In this document: one piece after another, positions 31,722 through 40,180 of the stretch
Layout: each line of letters starts with the position of its first letter
How positions within the stretch are numbered: position 1 is the stretch's first letter
Assembly (NCBI RefSeq): GCF_000621845.1
Contig: NZ_KK211355.1
Coordinates: 271,603 to 335,602, forward strand
Source of the DNA: Ruminococcus flavefaciens MA2007
GTDB lineage: Bacteria; Bacillota; Clostridia; Oscillospirales; Ruminococcaceae
Length of the DNA: 64,000 nucleotides
Direction of reading: 5' to 3'
Program-made: the position numbers and the translations under genes
Notes under the pieces: model-generated
What the model saw: the letters and a program-made list of their open reading frames with translations, nothing else
Told to the model about the DNA's origin: nothing
Databases searched by the model: none

Positions 31722-33098
31722 TTACGGACTAACGTAGCCCAGAGGATCAACACGGTTTCCGTTCACACGTACCTCAAAGTGGAGGTGAGCGCCTGTTGAC
31801 CAGCCTGTAGAGCCGATGTAGCCGATAACATCTCCCTGATTTACATACTGACCTACAGAAACACAAGCAGAAGCAAGGTGTCCGTAAACTGTAGAATATG
31901 TACCGTCGTGAGAGATAACGACATAGTTGCCGTAGCCGCCGCCGCAGCCGCAGCTTCCGTTCTTAGCGTAGTCATGGGTGCATGAGTTGCATACAGTGAT
32001 GACAGTACCTGACTTTGAAGCGCAGGCTGCACCGCCGTGGATACCTGCGTCACCTACGTCTATACCGCCGTGGAAAGAGCCCCATCTCGGACCGTAATAG
32101 CTGGAGATGTAGCAGAATCCCGGTGCAGGCCATGCAAATCCCGAAGCAGAAGGTGCAGGGATATATGCGGGCTGCTGATAATCAACAGCAGTATATGCGC
32201 TCTGATAACCGCCCTGTGAAGCCGAAGCCTGTGCAGCAGCAGCTCTTTCAGCGGCAAGTCTTGCCTGCTCAGCCTCATATGCAGCCTGTGCAGCCGCAGC
32301 CTGACGAGCGATCTCAGCCTGTATCTCTGCATCGAACTCAGCGTTCATAGCTTCGAGTTCGCGCTTCTTTTCAGCTGTCATAGCTTCTTCCTGAGAGATA
32401 CGGTCTATCTCGTTCTGAGTCTGCTGGTATTTCTCGTTGAGAACAGCGATCTCAGCGTCCTTTTCTTCCTTACGCTTCTGCTGCTCCTCAAGCTTCATCT
32501 CAAGGGCGAGCTTTTCGGTCTCAAGGTCTTTCTTTGACTGTTCCATCTGGTCGATATCTCCGAGGATATCGTTTATGAGCTCCTCGTCGTAGGAAGCGAT
32601 ACGGTTTACCATTTCAACTCTTGACATCATATCGTAGAAGCTTGATGTGCCTACTACGACTGTAGCGAGGTTGTCGTTTCCTGTGACGTACATAGCGCAG
32701 AGGCGCTGCTTGAAGAGTTCGATATTAGCGTCGATCTCGTTCTGCTGGTCTATGATAGACTGGTCGAGGTCGGCGATATTGGTCTTGGCAGTATCGATGT
32801 CTGCGTTGATATTTTCAAGTTCCTTGTTGAGAAGGTCGATATTAGTGCTGATAACACTTATCTGTTCATTGAGCACCGACTGGTACTGCTGTTCCTCAGC
32901 CTTGTTGCCTGCAAGGGCGTCAAGCTGATTCTGGAGCTCGCTGATAGTTTCCTTATTGGACTTGATCTCTTCCTGCATTTCTGCAATAGTCTTAGCGTAT
33001 GCGTTGTTTGATCTTTTTCCCTCATTTACGGGAACGAATGTGATAAATGCTGCGGCGATTGCTGAGCTTGTCACAAAGGATATTACCTTCTTGAACAT
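31722..33098 (-). CDS. EnvC/PcsB-like murein hydrolase activator with M23 domain
   Basis: A secreted protein of about 458 residues: signal peptide, two long coiled coils (about 40-230), an Ala/Gln-rich linker (about 250-310) and a C-terminal LytM/M23 domain. The domain keeps the zinc residues in HGGIDVG and HLHFEV, so it may be an active endopeptidase rather than only an activator. A Cys-rich insertion (CNSCTHDYAKNGSCGCGGG) interrupts it. Its position after ftsE-ftsX indicates that FtsEX controls it during division, as with EnvC and PcsB. The start is uncertain: ATG at 33098 (MFKKVISF) or 33113 (MEKLHMF). Confidence 0.88.
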   Translation of the reverse strand: MFKKVISFVTSSAIAAAFITFVPVNEGKRSNNAYAKTIAEMQEEIKSNKETISELQNQLDALAGNKAEEQQYQSVLNEQISVISTNIDLLNKELENINADIDTAKTNIADLDQSIIDQQNEIDANIELFKQRLCAMYVTGNDNLATVVVGTSSFYDMMSRVEMVNRIASYDEELINDILGDIDQMEQSKKDLETEKLALEMKLEEQQKRKEEKDAEIAVLNEKYQQTQNEIDRISQEEAMTAEKKRELEAMNAEFDAEIQAEIARQAAAAQAAYEAEQARLAAERAAAAQASASQGGYQSAYTAVDYQQPAYIPAPSASGFAWPAPGFCYISSYYGPRWGSFHGGIDVGDAGIHGGAACASKSGTVITVCNSCTHDYAKNGSCGCGGGYGNYVVISHDGTYSTVYGHLASACVSVGQYVNQGDVIGYIGSTGWSTGAHLHFEVRVNGNRVDPLGYVSP

Positions 33099-33128
33099 AT
33101 GTAGCTTTTCCATAATTAAGCTGCGTAA

Positions 33129-33167
33129 CGGACAGTTGCTTGCTGTCCGAGAGCACACTCCTTTCAT
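33129..33167 (-). promoter_or_regulatory. Ribosome-site-like AAAGGAG followed by hairpin before the M23 gene
   Basis: On the minus strand AAAGGAG is followed by a CGGACAG/CTGTCCG stem and then, well downstream, the likely start codons. The good ribosome site is too far away unless the hairpin shortens the distance or an upstream peptide is made. Confidence 0.4.
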
Positions 33168-33203
33168 AGTAAAATTCATATTGTCGGGTTCACTTTGAGC
33201 ATA

Positions 33204-34115
33204 TCATACATCAATATGTTTTCTTGTGCTTATAACACTTCCGAGAGCGCCTATGAGAGCGCCTGCGACGAGGTAAGCAAGGATAACGACGAGCTGTATC
33301 TTATCGAATGGGATAAGGCTGCTCACGCCGAAGGTATTCATCAGCATACCCTGCTCCTTTATCATGTTGTAAGCTGAGCTGTAAATAGCCCATGTTATGA
33401 AGTAAGCGCCTGCGCCTGCGAAGAAGCCCGTTACCATGCCCTCAACGAAGAAGGGGAGTCTGATAAAGGCATTTGTAGCGCCGACATACTTCATTATCTG
33501 TATTTCCTCACGGCGGGCAAAAACGCTTGCCTTTGTGGTATTGGAAATGATTATCATCGAAACAACTGCAAGTGCTGCGATAATAGCGCCTGCAATGAGA
33601 GATACTACCTTTCTGAGCTCTCTCAGGAACTCAGCTACCTGCGGTGAAGCAGATGCGCTCTGGATATTAGCGAGAGCGCTTATCTTTTCGGTAGTCTCGG
33701 TTATCTTATCGGTGTTCTTGACAGTCACGCTGAAGCCGTCAGGCATAAAGCTTGCGTCATCACCGATATAATCGTTGAATATCTTTTCGGCATTTGGAAG
33801 GCTTGCCTTCTGTCTTGCGAGAGCGTCCTCCTTGGACACGAATTCCACCTTGTCGATGTTGGGGAGAGCCTTTATAGCCTCCTCGGCGGCGGAGTTCTGT
33901 TCCTCGGTAGTGCCGACATTCATAATGACAACTACCTCGTTCTGACTTCCCAGACCTTTTATCATGGAATTGAGGTTGATATAGAACAGACCTGCTATTC
34001 CGACGAGAAGCAGAGATATGAGCAGAACGCAGAATGTAGCGAATGCCATCATTTTATTCTTCCAGATATTTTCCACGCCCTGATCGGCGAGGTATCTGAT
34101 ACCGCTTAGTTTCAT
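33204..34115 (-). CDS. ftsX: Cell division protein FtsX
   Basis: A 303-residue permease-like protein with an N-terminal membrane helix (about 22-45), a large external loop (about 50-170) and three further helices (about 170-290). It matches FtsX, which with FtsE transmits ATP hydrolysis to periplasmic or surface murein hydrolases. It overlaps the ftsE stop by 4 nt (ATGA type). Confidence 0.95.
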   Translation of the reverse strand: MKLSGIRYLADQGVENIWKNKMMAFATFCVLLISLLLVGIAGLFYINLNSMIKGLGSQNEVVVIMNVGTTEEQNSAAEEAIKALPNIDKVEFVSKEDALARQKASLPNAEKIFNDYIGDDASFMPDGFSVTVKNTDKITETTEKISALANIQSASASPQVAEFLRELRKVVSLIAGAIIAALAVVSMIIISNTTKASVFARREEIQIMKYVGATNAFIRLPFFVEGMVTGFFAGAGAYFITWAIYSSAYNMIKEQGMLMNTFGVSSLIPFDKIQLVVILAYLVAGALIGALGSVISTRKHIDV

Positions 34116-35110
34116 TCCGCACCCCCTTCAGTTTTTTCTGTGAGTGCGGCGAGCATTTCCTGCGGAGTCGGCTCGTCTGATTTCGGCTTGGGAGTTATAT
34201 CGACGTCGATATTCTCCTTTACGGGCTTCATGAGCTCCTTTTCGGGAGCGTCGGGTATACCGCCTATAGCCGATATTATATCATCAGCGGTCATATTCTC
34301 GATAGGGAGGTCGATAGCCTCCTCGGTATTGACCATTTCTGCGGCTTCCGTATCCTCGGCAGCCTCGGCTTCGCTGATAGCGGCAGCCATAGCCTCGGGA
34401 GTTATCTCGCTGTCGATATCGGGGATAAGCTCGTCTCCCGTACCTGTGATGACCTCGTCAAAGACGATCTCACCCTCGGTGATGTTGATGATACGTCCGC
34501 CGAAGTGACGAACCAAGTCGTGCTCATGGGTTACCATGAGTATTGTCGTACCCTGATCGTTTATGCCCTTGAGCAGCTCTACTATTTCGTAGGAGAGCTC
34601 GGGATCGATATTACCCGTAGGCTCGTCGGCAATTATGAGCTGCGGATCGTTTACCAGCGCACGGGCGATAGCCACACGCTGCTTTTCACCGCCCGACAGC
34701 TCGTCGGGGTAAGAGTTTGTTTTAGCGTGGAGTCCTACAAGACTGATAACGTAGGGGACTCTCTTGCGTATGTACTTGATAGGAGCGTCGATAACTCTGA
34801 GAACGAATGCTATGTTCTCGTAAACTGTCATTGACGGTATCAAGCGGAAGTCCTGAAATACGAAGCCGAGAGTACGGCGAAATTCAGGTATCTTGCGTTT
34901 TTTGAGCTTATTGAGGTTATAGCCGTTAACCGTAACAACACCGCTTGTAGCGTCTATCTCCTTCAAAAGCAGTTTTATCATAGTACTTTTTCCCGCACCT
35001 GATGAACCTACAACGAAAGCGAAGTCGCCGTCGTTTATCTTCAGACTGACGTTGTTCAAAGCGTCAACGCCGCTGGAGTAGGTCACGGATACGTTTTTAA
35101 GTTCTACCAA
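34112..35110 (-). CDS. ftsE: Cell division ATP-binding protein FtsE with acidic C-terminal extension
   Basis: A 332-residue ABC ATPase. The first about 228 residues are a standard FtsE: GSSGAGKST (Walker A), LSGGEKQRVAIARAL (signature), LIIADEPTGNID (Walker B). A further 100 residues are acidic and low in complexity (EAEAAEDTEAAEMVNTEEA, then KPKSDEPTPQEMLAAL). That extension is absent from usual FtsE proteins and may bind a partner. FtsE works with FtsX in septal wall hydrolysis. Confidence 0.95.
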   Translation of the reverse strand: MVELKNVSVTYSSGVDALNNVSLKINDGDFAFVVGSSGAGKSTMIKLLLKEIDATSGVVTVNGYNLNKLKKRKIPEFRRTLGFVFQDFRLIPSMTVYENIAFVLRVIDAPIKYIRKRVPYVISLVGLHAKTNSYPDELSGGEKQRVAIARALVNDPQLIIADEPTGNIDPELSYEIVELLKGINDQGTTILMVTHEHDLVRHFGGRIINITEGEIVFDEVITGTGDELIPDIDSEITPEAMAAAISEAEAAEDTEAAEMVNTEEAIDLPIENMTADDIISAIGGIPDAPEKELMKPVKENIDVDITPKPKSDEPTPQEMLAALTEKTEGGAE

Positions 35111-35132
35111 TGGGTTACACCTACCTTAATCT

Positions 35133-35155
35133 GTAAGGGGCGGCAGTACCGCCCG
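35133..35155. repeat. GTAAGGGGCGG palindrome
   Basis: GGGGCGGCAGTACCGCCC, a member of the short GC palindrome family, between ftsE and the regulator gene upstream of it. Confidence 0.5.
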
Positions 35156-35178
35156 AAGTTCGTCAGCTGTAAGTGCTA

Positions 35179-36264
35179 TCAGAACTTGACAGGATTAGCG
35201 GACAGGTACTTCTTTACCATGAGAGCGATCTTGAATATGATAGCGTGATCGAACTCGCGGAGGTCAAGACCTGTGAGCTTCTTGATCTTTTCGAGTCTGT
35301 AAACAAGAGTATTTCTGTGAACGAAGAGCTTTCTTGATGTTTCTGAAACGTTCAGGTTGTTCTCGAAGAACTTCTGGATAGTAAAGAGTGTTTCATGGTC
35401 AAGAGACTCAATGCTGCCGACCTTGAATACCTCGTGGAGGAAGGTCTCGCAGAGAGTTGTTGGGAGGTGGTAGATAAGACGAGCGATACCGAGGTTATCG
35501 TAGCTTACGATGACCTTGTCTGTATCGAATACCTTACCGACCTCAAGAGCCATCTGAGCTTCCTTGAATGAACGTGCAAGGTCCTTGACGCCGACAACGG
35601 CTGTACCGATACCAACGTTTACTCTTGTATAGAACTCACTGCTGAGTGTATCAGCGATAGAGCGAGCAAGCTTTTCGAGGTCCTTTGAGTCAACAGCGCT
35701 CTTGAGCTCCTTGACGAGGACGATATCAGTCTCAGTGATATTGAAGACGAAGTCCTTGTTCTTGTCAGGGAAGAGGTTCTGTATAACATCATATGCAGAG
35801 ATATCGTTAGCTGAGATTATTCTGATAAGGAATACAGCACGGCTTATCTCGGCATTGAAGTGGAGCTCTCTTGCCTTGATGACAATATCTCCGGGGAGAA
35901 CATTGTCGAGGATAACGTTCTTGATGAAGTTGTTTCTGTCATACTTCTCATCATAGTACTGCTTGATATTTGAAAGTGCGATAGCAAGAATGCTTGCGTA
36001 TTTAGCAGCAGCGTCGTCTACGCCTTCAACGAAAACAGCGTAGTCGGGCTTTACTCTTGAACCGAATGGCTTATATGTGAAGCCGTCGCGGATAAAGATA
36101 TCGTGTGAATCGCTGAGGTCCAGAGATACGAACTCATTAGTTGTTCCTACGCGAGTAAGGTCGCTGCAGGCAATGATCGTAGCTGTCTCGTCAACAACAC
36201 CGATGGTAGCGTCGATAGAATCGCGCATCTGATGAACTAAACCCTGAAATAATCTGTTGGACAT
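35179..36264 (-). CDS. CdaR-type regulator (PucR helix-turn-helix)
   Basis: A 361-residue protein with an N-terminal sensory region like the sugar-diacid recognition domain, a GGDEF-like middle (about 120-260) and a C-terminal PucR-type helix-turn-helix (about 300-355, with NVSETSRKLFVHRNTLVYRLEKI). Relatives activate carbohydrate or purine genes. Its ligand here is unknown. It is divergent enough that CdaR-type is safer than a gene name. It has a good ribosome site, GAAAGGATG. No obvious strong terminator separates it from ftsE, so it may be cotranscribed. Confidence 0.85.
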   Translation of the reverse strand: MSNRLFQGLVHQMRDSIDATIGVVDETATIIACSDLTRVGTTNEFVSLDLSDSHDIFIRDGFTYKPFGSRVKPDYAVFVEGVDDAAAKYASILAIALSNIKQYYDEKYDRNNFIKNVILDNVLPGDIVIKARELHFNAEISRAVFLIRIISANDISAYDVIQNLFPDKNKDFVFNITETDIVLVKELKSAVDSKDLEKLARSIADTLSSEFYTRVNVGIGTAVVGVKDLARSFKEAQMALEVGKVFDTDKVIVSYDNLGIARLIYHLPTTLCETFLHEVFKVGSIESLDHETLFTIQKFFENNLNVSETSRKLFVHRNTLVYRLEKIKKLTGLDLREFDHAIIFKIALMVKKYLSANPVKF

Positions 36265-36492
36265 GATTTACATCCTTTCTCTTAATAAGATCTTATTTTG
36301 AGCGGACCTTCAAGGAGAGTCGGGGAGCGTTCTGCTCCTCAACATATTACAAATTGTAACACATTTTTGGTCTGAATTTGTTAACAAACTGTTAACTCTC
36401 GTCTGAAGGCTCACAAACATGACTTGACAATATGTTGAATTTTGTTAATATTTACCAATGACGGCAAATTCTTTGTAACCGGCTTGTAATTT

Positions 36493-38262
36493 TTACATCT
36501 TCTCGGGACGGTCAATATTGAGTATCTCCAGTGTGTTTCTCAGTACCTGACGTACTGCAACGCTGAGGAGGATACGTGCGTCCCTGAGCTGTTCTGTCTC
36601 GGCGTTCTTTACGCTGCAGGCGTCATAGAAGCGGTGAAACAGAGTTGCAAGGTCGATAGCGTACTTAGTTATCTTTGCAGGATCGTAGGTCTTAGCCGCA
36701 AGGTCTATCTCCTTCGGAAGTGAAGCAAGATGACGGATAAGCTCTATCTCGCGGGGATCGGAGAGAAGGTCAAAGTCTGCCGATGCAGGCACGTTGATAC
36801 CCTCGTCTGCCAGATTGCGGAGCATACTGCAAATTCTTGCGTGTGCATACTGAACGTAGTATACGGGGTTCTGTGAGGTCTTTTCGATTGCCAGACCGAG
36901 GTCGAACTCAAACTGTGAATTTGCCTCGCGGAGATTGAAGAAGAATCTCGCAGCGTCTATCGGTATCTCATCGAGGAGAGTTACCAGTGTGATAGCCTTG
37001 CCGCTTCTCTTTGAGAGCTTTACTGTCTCGCCGTTGCGGACAAGTCTTACCATCTGCATGAGGACTACATCAAGCTTTGTCTCGTCAACGCCGAGAGCGT
37101 TGAGAGCAGCTTTAAGTCTCGGAACATAGCCGTGGTGGTCAGCACCGAGTACGTTGATAGCCTTATCGAAGCCTCTTGTTACCAGCTTGTTGTAGTGGTA
37201 AGCGATATCGGGAACGATATATGTGTAAAGACCGTTGCTTCTCTTGAGCACGAAGTCCTTGTCCATGCCGTATTCGGTAGCCTTGAACCAGATAGCGCCG
37301 TCCTGCTCGTAAGCCTTTCCAGCCTCCATGAGCTTGTCAACTACCAGCTTTGTCTCGTTCTTTTCGTGAACTGTGCTCTCTCTGAACCAGTTGTCGTAAA
37401 CGATACGGTACTTTTTGAGGTCGCGTTCCAGACCTGCTATATTAATAGGAAGTGCGTAGTCAACGAGAGCCTTGCGGCGTTCTGTTTCGGAAACGCTTTC
37501 CATAGCCTTGCCGTTTATATCGTAGAAGTTCTTGGCGTGTTCGATGATGTCTGTACCGAGGTAAACGTCCTCGGGCATCTGGAACTCTCCGCCTTCGCCG
37601 CTGCCCTCATAGATAACGGAGCAGAGCTTGTCGGCGTCGTCCTTGTACTGAGCCATGAGCTCCTGTCCCTTTGGCGAGCAGAGCTGTAAGTATCTGAGCT
37701 CCAAGGACTTTCCGAACTTTTCTATCTGATTGCCTGCGTCATTTACGTAGAACTCACGCTCTGCGTGATAGCCTGCCCACTGGAGCACGCTTGCGAGACA
37801 GTCTCCGATAGCGCCGCCTCTTGCATTACCGATATGCATAGGACCTGTGGGGTTTGCGGAAACGAACTCAACGAGGACTTTCTTGCCCTTGCCAAGCTCG
37901 GTCTTGCCGTAGTCGCCGCCCTCTTCAAGAACGTTGCGCACTACGTCCGAGAACCAGCTTCTTCCGAGGAAGAAATTGAGGAATCCCGGTCCTGCAACCT
38001 CTGCCTTCTCGAAGATAGTGCCCTCAAGGCTGAGTTTCTCACAGATGAGCTCTGCTATCTTTCTCGGAGGCATTTTAAGAGCCTTTGCGCATACCATAGC
38101 GGTATTTGCTGCGAAATCGCCGTGTGACTTATCCGCAGGTATCTCGATGTTGAAGCTCGGCAGCGGAACTGCCGGGATAGCTTCCTCGGATACCAGAACT
38201 CCGAGAGCGTCCATGATTATCTCACGGAGACGCAGGGAGGCGGAATTGATAAGGTCTGACAT
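36493..38262 (-). CDS. argS: Arginyl-tRNA synthetase (class I)
   Basis: A 589-residue ArgRS with an N-terminal Add1 domain, the HIGH site in SANPTGPMHIGNARGGAIGD, a KMSKS-like LSKRSGKA, and a DALR anticodon domain at the C-terminus (about 465-589). It charges tRNA-Arg. The gene follows the DUF1934 gene, a conserved neighbour in Firmicutes. Confidence 0.97.
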   Translation of the reverse strand: MSDLINSASLRLREIIMDALGVLVSEEAIPAVPLPSFNIEIPADKSHGDFAANTAMVCAKALKMPPRKIAELICEKLSLEGTIFEKAEVAGPGFLNFFLGRSWFSDVVRNVLEEGGDYGKTELGKGKKVLVEFVSANPTGPMHIGNARGGAIGDCLASVLQWAGYHAEREFYVNDAGNQIEKFGKSLELRYLQLCSPKGQELMAQYKDDADKLCSVIYEGSGEGGEFQMPEDVYLGTDIIEHAKNFYDINGKAMESVSETERRKALVDYALPINIAGLERDLKKYRIVYDNWFRESTVHEKNETKLVVDKLMEAGKAYEQDGAIWFKATEYGMDKDFVLKRSNGLYTYIVPDIAYHYNKLVTRGFDKAINVLGADHHGYVPRLKAALNALGVDETKLDVVLMQMVRLVRNGETVKLSKRSGKAITLVTLLDEIPIDAARFFFNLREANSQFEFDLGLAIEKTSQNPVYYVQYAHARICSMLRNLADEGINVPASADFDLLSDPREIELIRHLASLPKEIDLAAKTYDPAKITKYAIDLATLFHRFYDACSVKNAETEQLRDARILLSVAVRQVLRNTLEILNIDRPEKM

Positions 38263-38285
38263 TTTATCTATCCTTTCTTTCGGGC

Positions 38286-38708
38286 TCAGTTCTGAGCCTG
38301 TACTGTCATTATTATCTCGTTATCTGAAAGATACGAGGAATTGAGGTCAAGTGTATACTTCATATACAGCCTGCCGTTTTCGGCAAGAGTATTCTCTATA
38401 GCGTGGGTGTAGACGCCTATCTGCAAGTTGCCGTAGGGAGTGCCGTACTGGCAGAAGTGCTTTCGTCCTATCTCCAGAGAGAGTACGGAATTTGCCGTGC
38501 CCTCACGGGTAATGGAGGCGTTCTTGCAGTTGTCCACCTTTATCGTAGTGACAGAGCCCTCGAAGCCTGTAGCCGAGGTGTCCTCATAGGAGATTATATC
38601 CCAGCCGTTTTCACGGGTGAGGCTTGCCTTGGTGAGCAGCTCGGTCTCGCTTTTCTCGTTCTCCTGCCACTGTATGCTCGTAAGAGAGATCAAAACGTTA
38701 TTTTTCAA
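38286..38708 (-). CDS. DUF1934 (YwiB-like) beta-barrel protein
   Basis: A 140-residue protein of the DUF1934 family, lipocalin-like. It has the typical ENGWDIISYEDTSATGFEGSVTTI block and a C-terminal LYMKYTLDLN. It lies directly upstream of argS, as ywiB does in Bacillus. The biochemical role is unknown. Confidence 0.85.
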   Translation of the reverse strand: MKNNVLISLTSIQWQENEKSETELLTKASLTRENGWDIISYEDTSATGFEGSVTTIKVDNCKNASITREGTANSVLSLEIGRKHFCQYGTPYGNLQIGVYTHAIENTLAENGRLYMKYTLDLNSSYLSDNEIIMTVQAQN

Positions 38709-38740
38709 TGTTATCTCCTTAAATATCTTTTATCTCAGGC

Positions 38741-39814
38741 TCAGTATGTCCTGTCGGCGTTTTCGATAGCCTGTTCCAGCAGCATATCTATGAGATCCTC
38801 ATGCTCGTAGCCCAGCTGCTCCATGAGCTTTGAGAAAACGCTGTTCTGTCTGAGTCCCGGCATAGTGCCGATCTTGTTCAGCAGGAGCTCTCCGTCCTCG
38901 GTGAGGAAGAGGTCAACTCTTGCGAAGCCCTTGCAGCCCAGAGCCTTGAACGCAGTAACAGCTATCTCCTTAGCCTTGTTTCTTATTTCGGGAGTTATAT
39001 CCGCAGGGATAGTGAGGTCGTCTCCCGAGCTTACATTGAAGTTGCTCGGATCGTACAGCTTGTCATCGGCAATTATCTCTCCGATAGGCGAGCAGACAGG
39101 CGTATCATAGCCGTAAACTGCCGCTTCAAGCTTTCTTGCCTTGACGTATTTCTCAACTATGACCTTGTTGTCGTTGGAGAAAGCCACCTTTACAGCCTTG
39201 ATGAATTCCTCGGGGCTGTTTACGAAGCTTATACCCTGATTGCTGCCGCTGTTTGCAGGCTTTACTACTAAATTGCAGCCGAATTTCTCAGCAATCTCGG
39301 CACATCTCTTATCAAGGCCGTTCAGCTCGCGCTGAGTTATGAGCTCCCATTCGGGAGTCTTGATATCGTAGTCGTCCATGACCATGTGCGTATGGGACTT
39401 ATCCATGCACGAAGCGCAGGCGAGCACTCCGCTGCCCGCATAGGGGATGCCCGAAAGGTCGAGGAGTCCCTGTATCGTACCGTCGCCGCCGCGCTTACCC
39501 ATGAGTATCGGCAGTACAACGTCTATTTTCTTGACTGAGGTCTCACCGTTTTCAATGGTGATTATGCCTCTGTGTATCGGATCGGGAGAAATGAAAGCCG
39601 AAGTGCAGTCTGTATTCTGCTCCCATGTTCCGTCAGCTATCTCCTCGGGCGAGCCGGGGAAGAACAGCCAGCGTCCCTTGCGGTTTATGCCTATTGAGAT
39701 GACCTCATAGGTGTCTCTTGGTATATTCTTTATGACCTCTGCGGCAGAAGCCAGTGAAAGGGCGTGTTCCCGAGCAGTACCGCCGAAGATCACAGCCGCT
39801 TTTATCTTTGCCAT
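38741..39814 (-). CDS. Divergent D-Ala-D-Ala ligase-like ATP-grasp protein
   Basis: A 357-residue protein with a clear Ddl fold: GGTAREHALSLASA, GDGTIQGLLDLSGIPYAGSG, VVKPANSGSNQGISFV, GFARVDLFL and GTMPGL. Compared with E. coli DdlB, key positions differ: Glu15 is Ala, His63 is Met, the Glu of GEDGT is Gly, Lys215-Tyr216 are Phe-Asn, and the metal ligands Glu270 and Asn272 are Lys and Gly. Several D-Ala and magnesium contacts are therefore missing. It may have another substrate or be non-catalytic. The ATG at 39814 follows AAAGGAG. It is first in the operon with DUF1934 and argS. Confidence 0.8.
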   Translation of the reverse strand: MAKIKAAVIFGGTAREHALSLASAAEVIKNIPRDTYEVISIGINRKGRWLFFPGSPEEIADGTWEQNTDCTSAFISPDPIHRGIITIENGETSVKKIDVVLPILMGKRGGDGTIQGLLDLSGIPYAGSGVLACASCMDKSHTHMVMDDYDIKTPEWELITQRELNGLDKRCAEIAEKFGCNLVVKPANSGSNQGISFVNSPEEFIKAVKVAFSNDNKVIVEKYVKARKLEAAVYGYDTPVCSPIGEIIADDKLYDPSNFNVSSGDDLTIPADITPEIRNKAKEIAVTAFKALGCKGFARVDLFLTEDGELLLNKIGTMPGLRQNSVFSKLMEQLGYEHEDLIDMLLEQAIENADRTY

Positions 39815-39874
39815 ATGCGTCTCCTTTATATATAGTACCCTGAAATTTCTGTTGTCATTTTCAAGTATCACTAT

Positions 39875-39903
39875 ATTTTATCATATTTCACAAAAAACTG
39901 CAA
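39875..39903 (-). promoter_or_regulatory. Promoter of the Ddl-like/DUF1934/argS operon
   Basis: Minus strand: TTGCAG (39903-39898), 17-bp spacer, TAAAAT (39880-39875). Confidence 0.65.
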
Positions 39904-40109
39904 GTATTTTTTGCGGAAATGAAGAATAACACAGTGAAATTCGCAAGGATAGTATATTGCGGACAATTTTTAACACTCAGTTTTGTGCATAATCACAATG
40001 AAATTATAGCTTTTTCATCAAATTGACGGAGAACCCCTTAGTAAAAATGACGAAGCAAAAAAGGCTTGTTTCGTAAAAAAGATCATTTTTTTACCGTTTA
40101 TTGGTCGGC
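39904..40109. other. AT-rich intergenic stretch between divergent promoters
   Basis: About 200 bp between the Ddl-like promoter and the promoter at 40110-40138. No ORF, repeat module or strong hairpin is seen. Confidence 0.6.
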
Positions 40110-40138
40110 TTGACTTTAATGTAAAAATAATATATAAT
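40110..40138 (+). promoter_or_regulatory. Promoter of the unknown membrane protein gene
   Basis: TTGACT (40110-40115), 17-bp spacer, TATAAT (40133-40138). Confidence 0.85.
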
Positions 40139-40180
40139 TATTTTATGATATTAGGGATATCATAGATCGGAGGATTTAAC

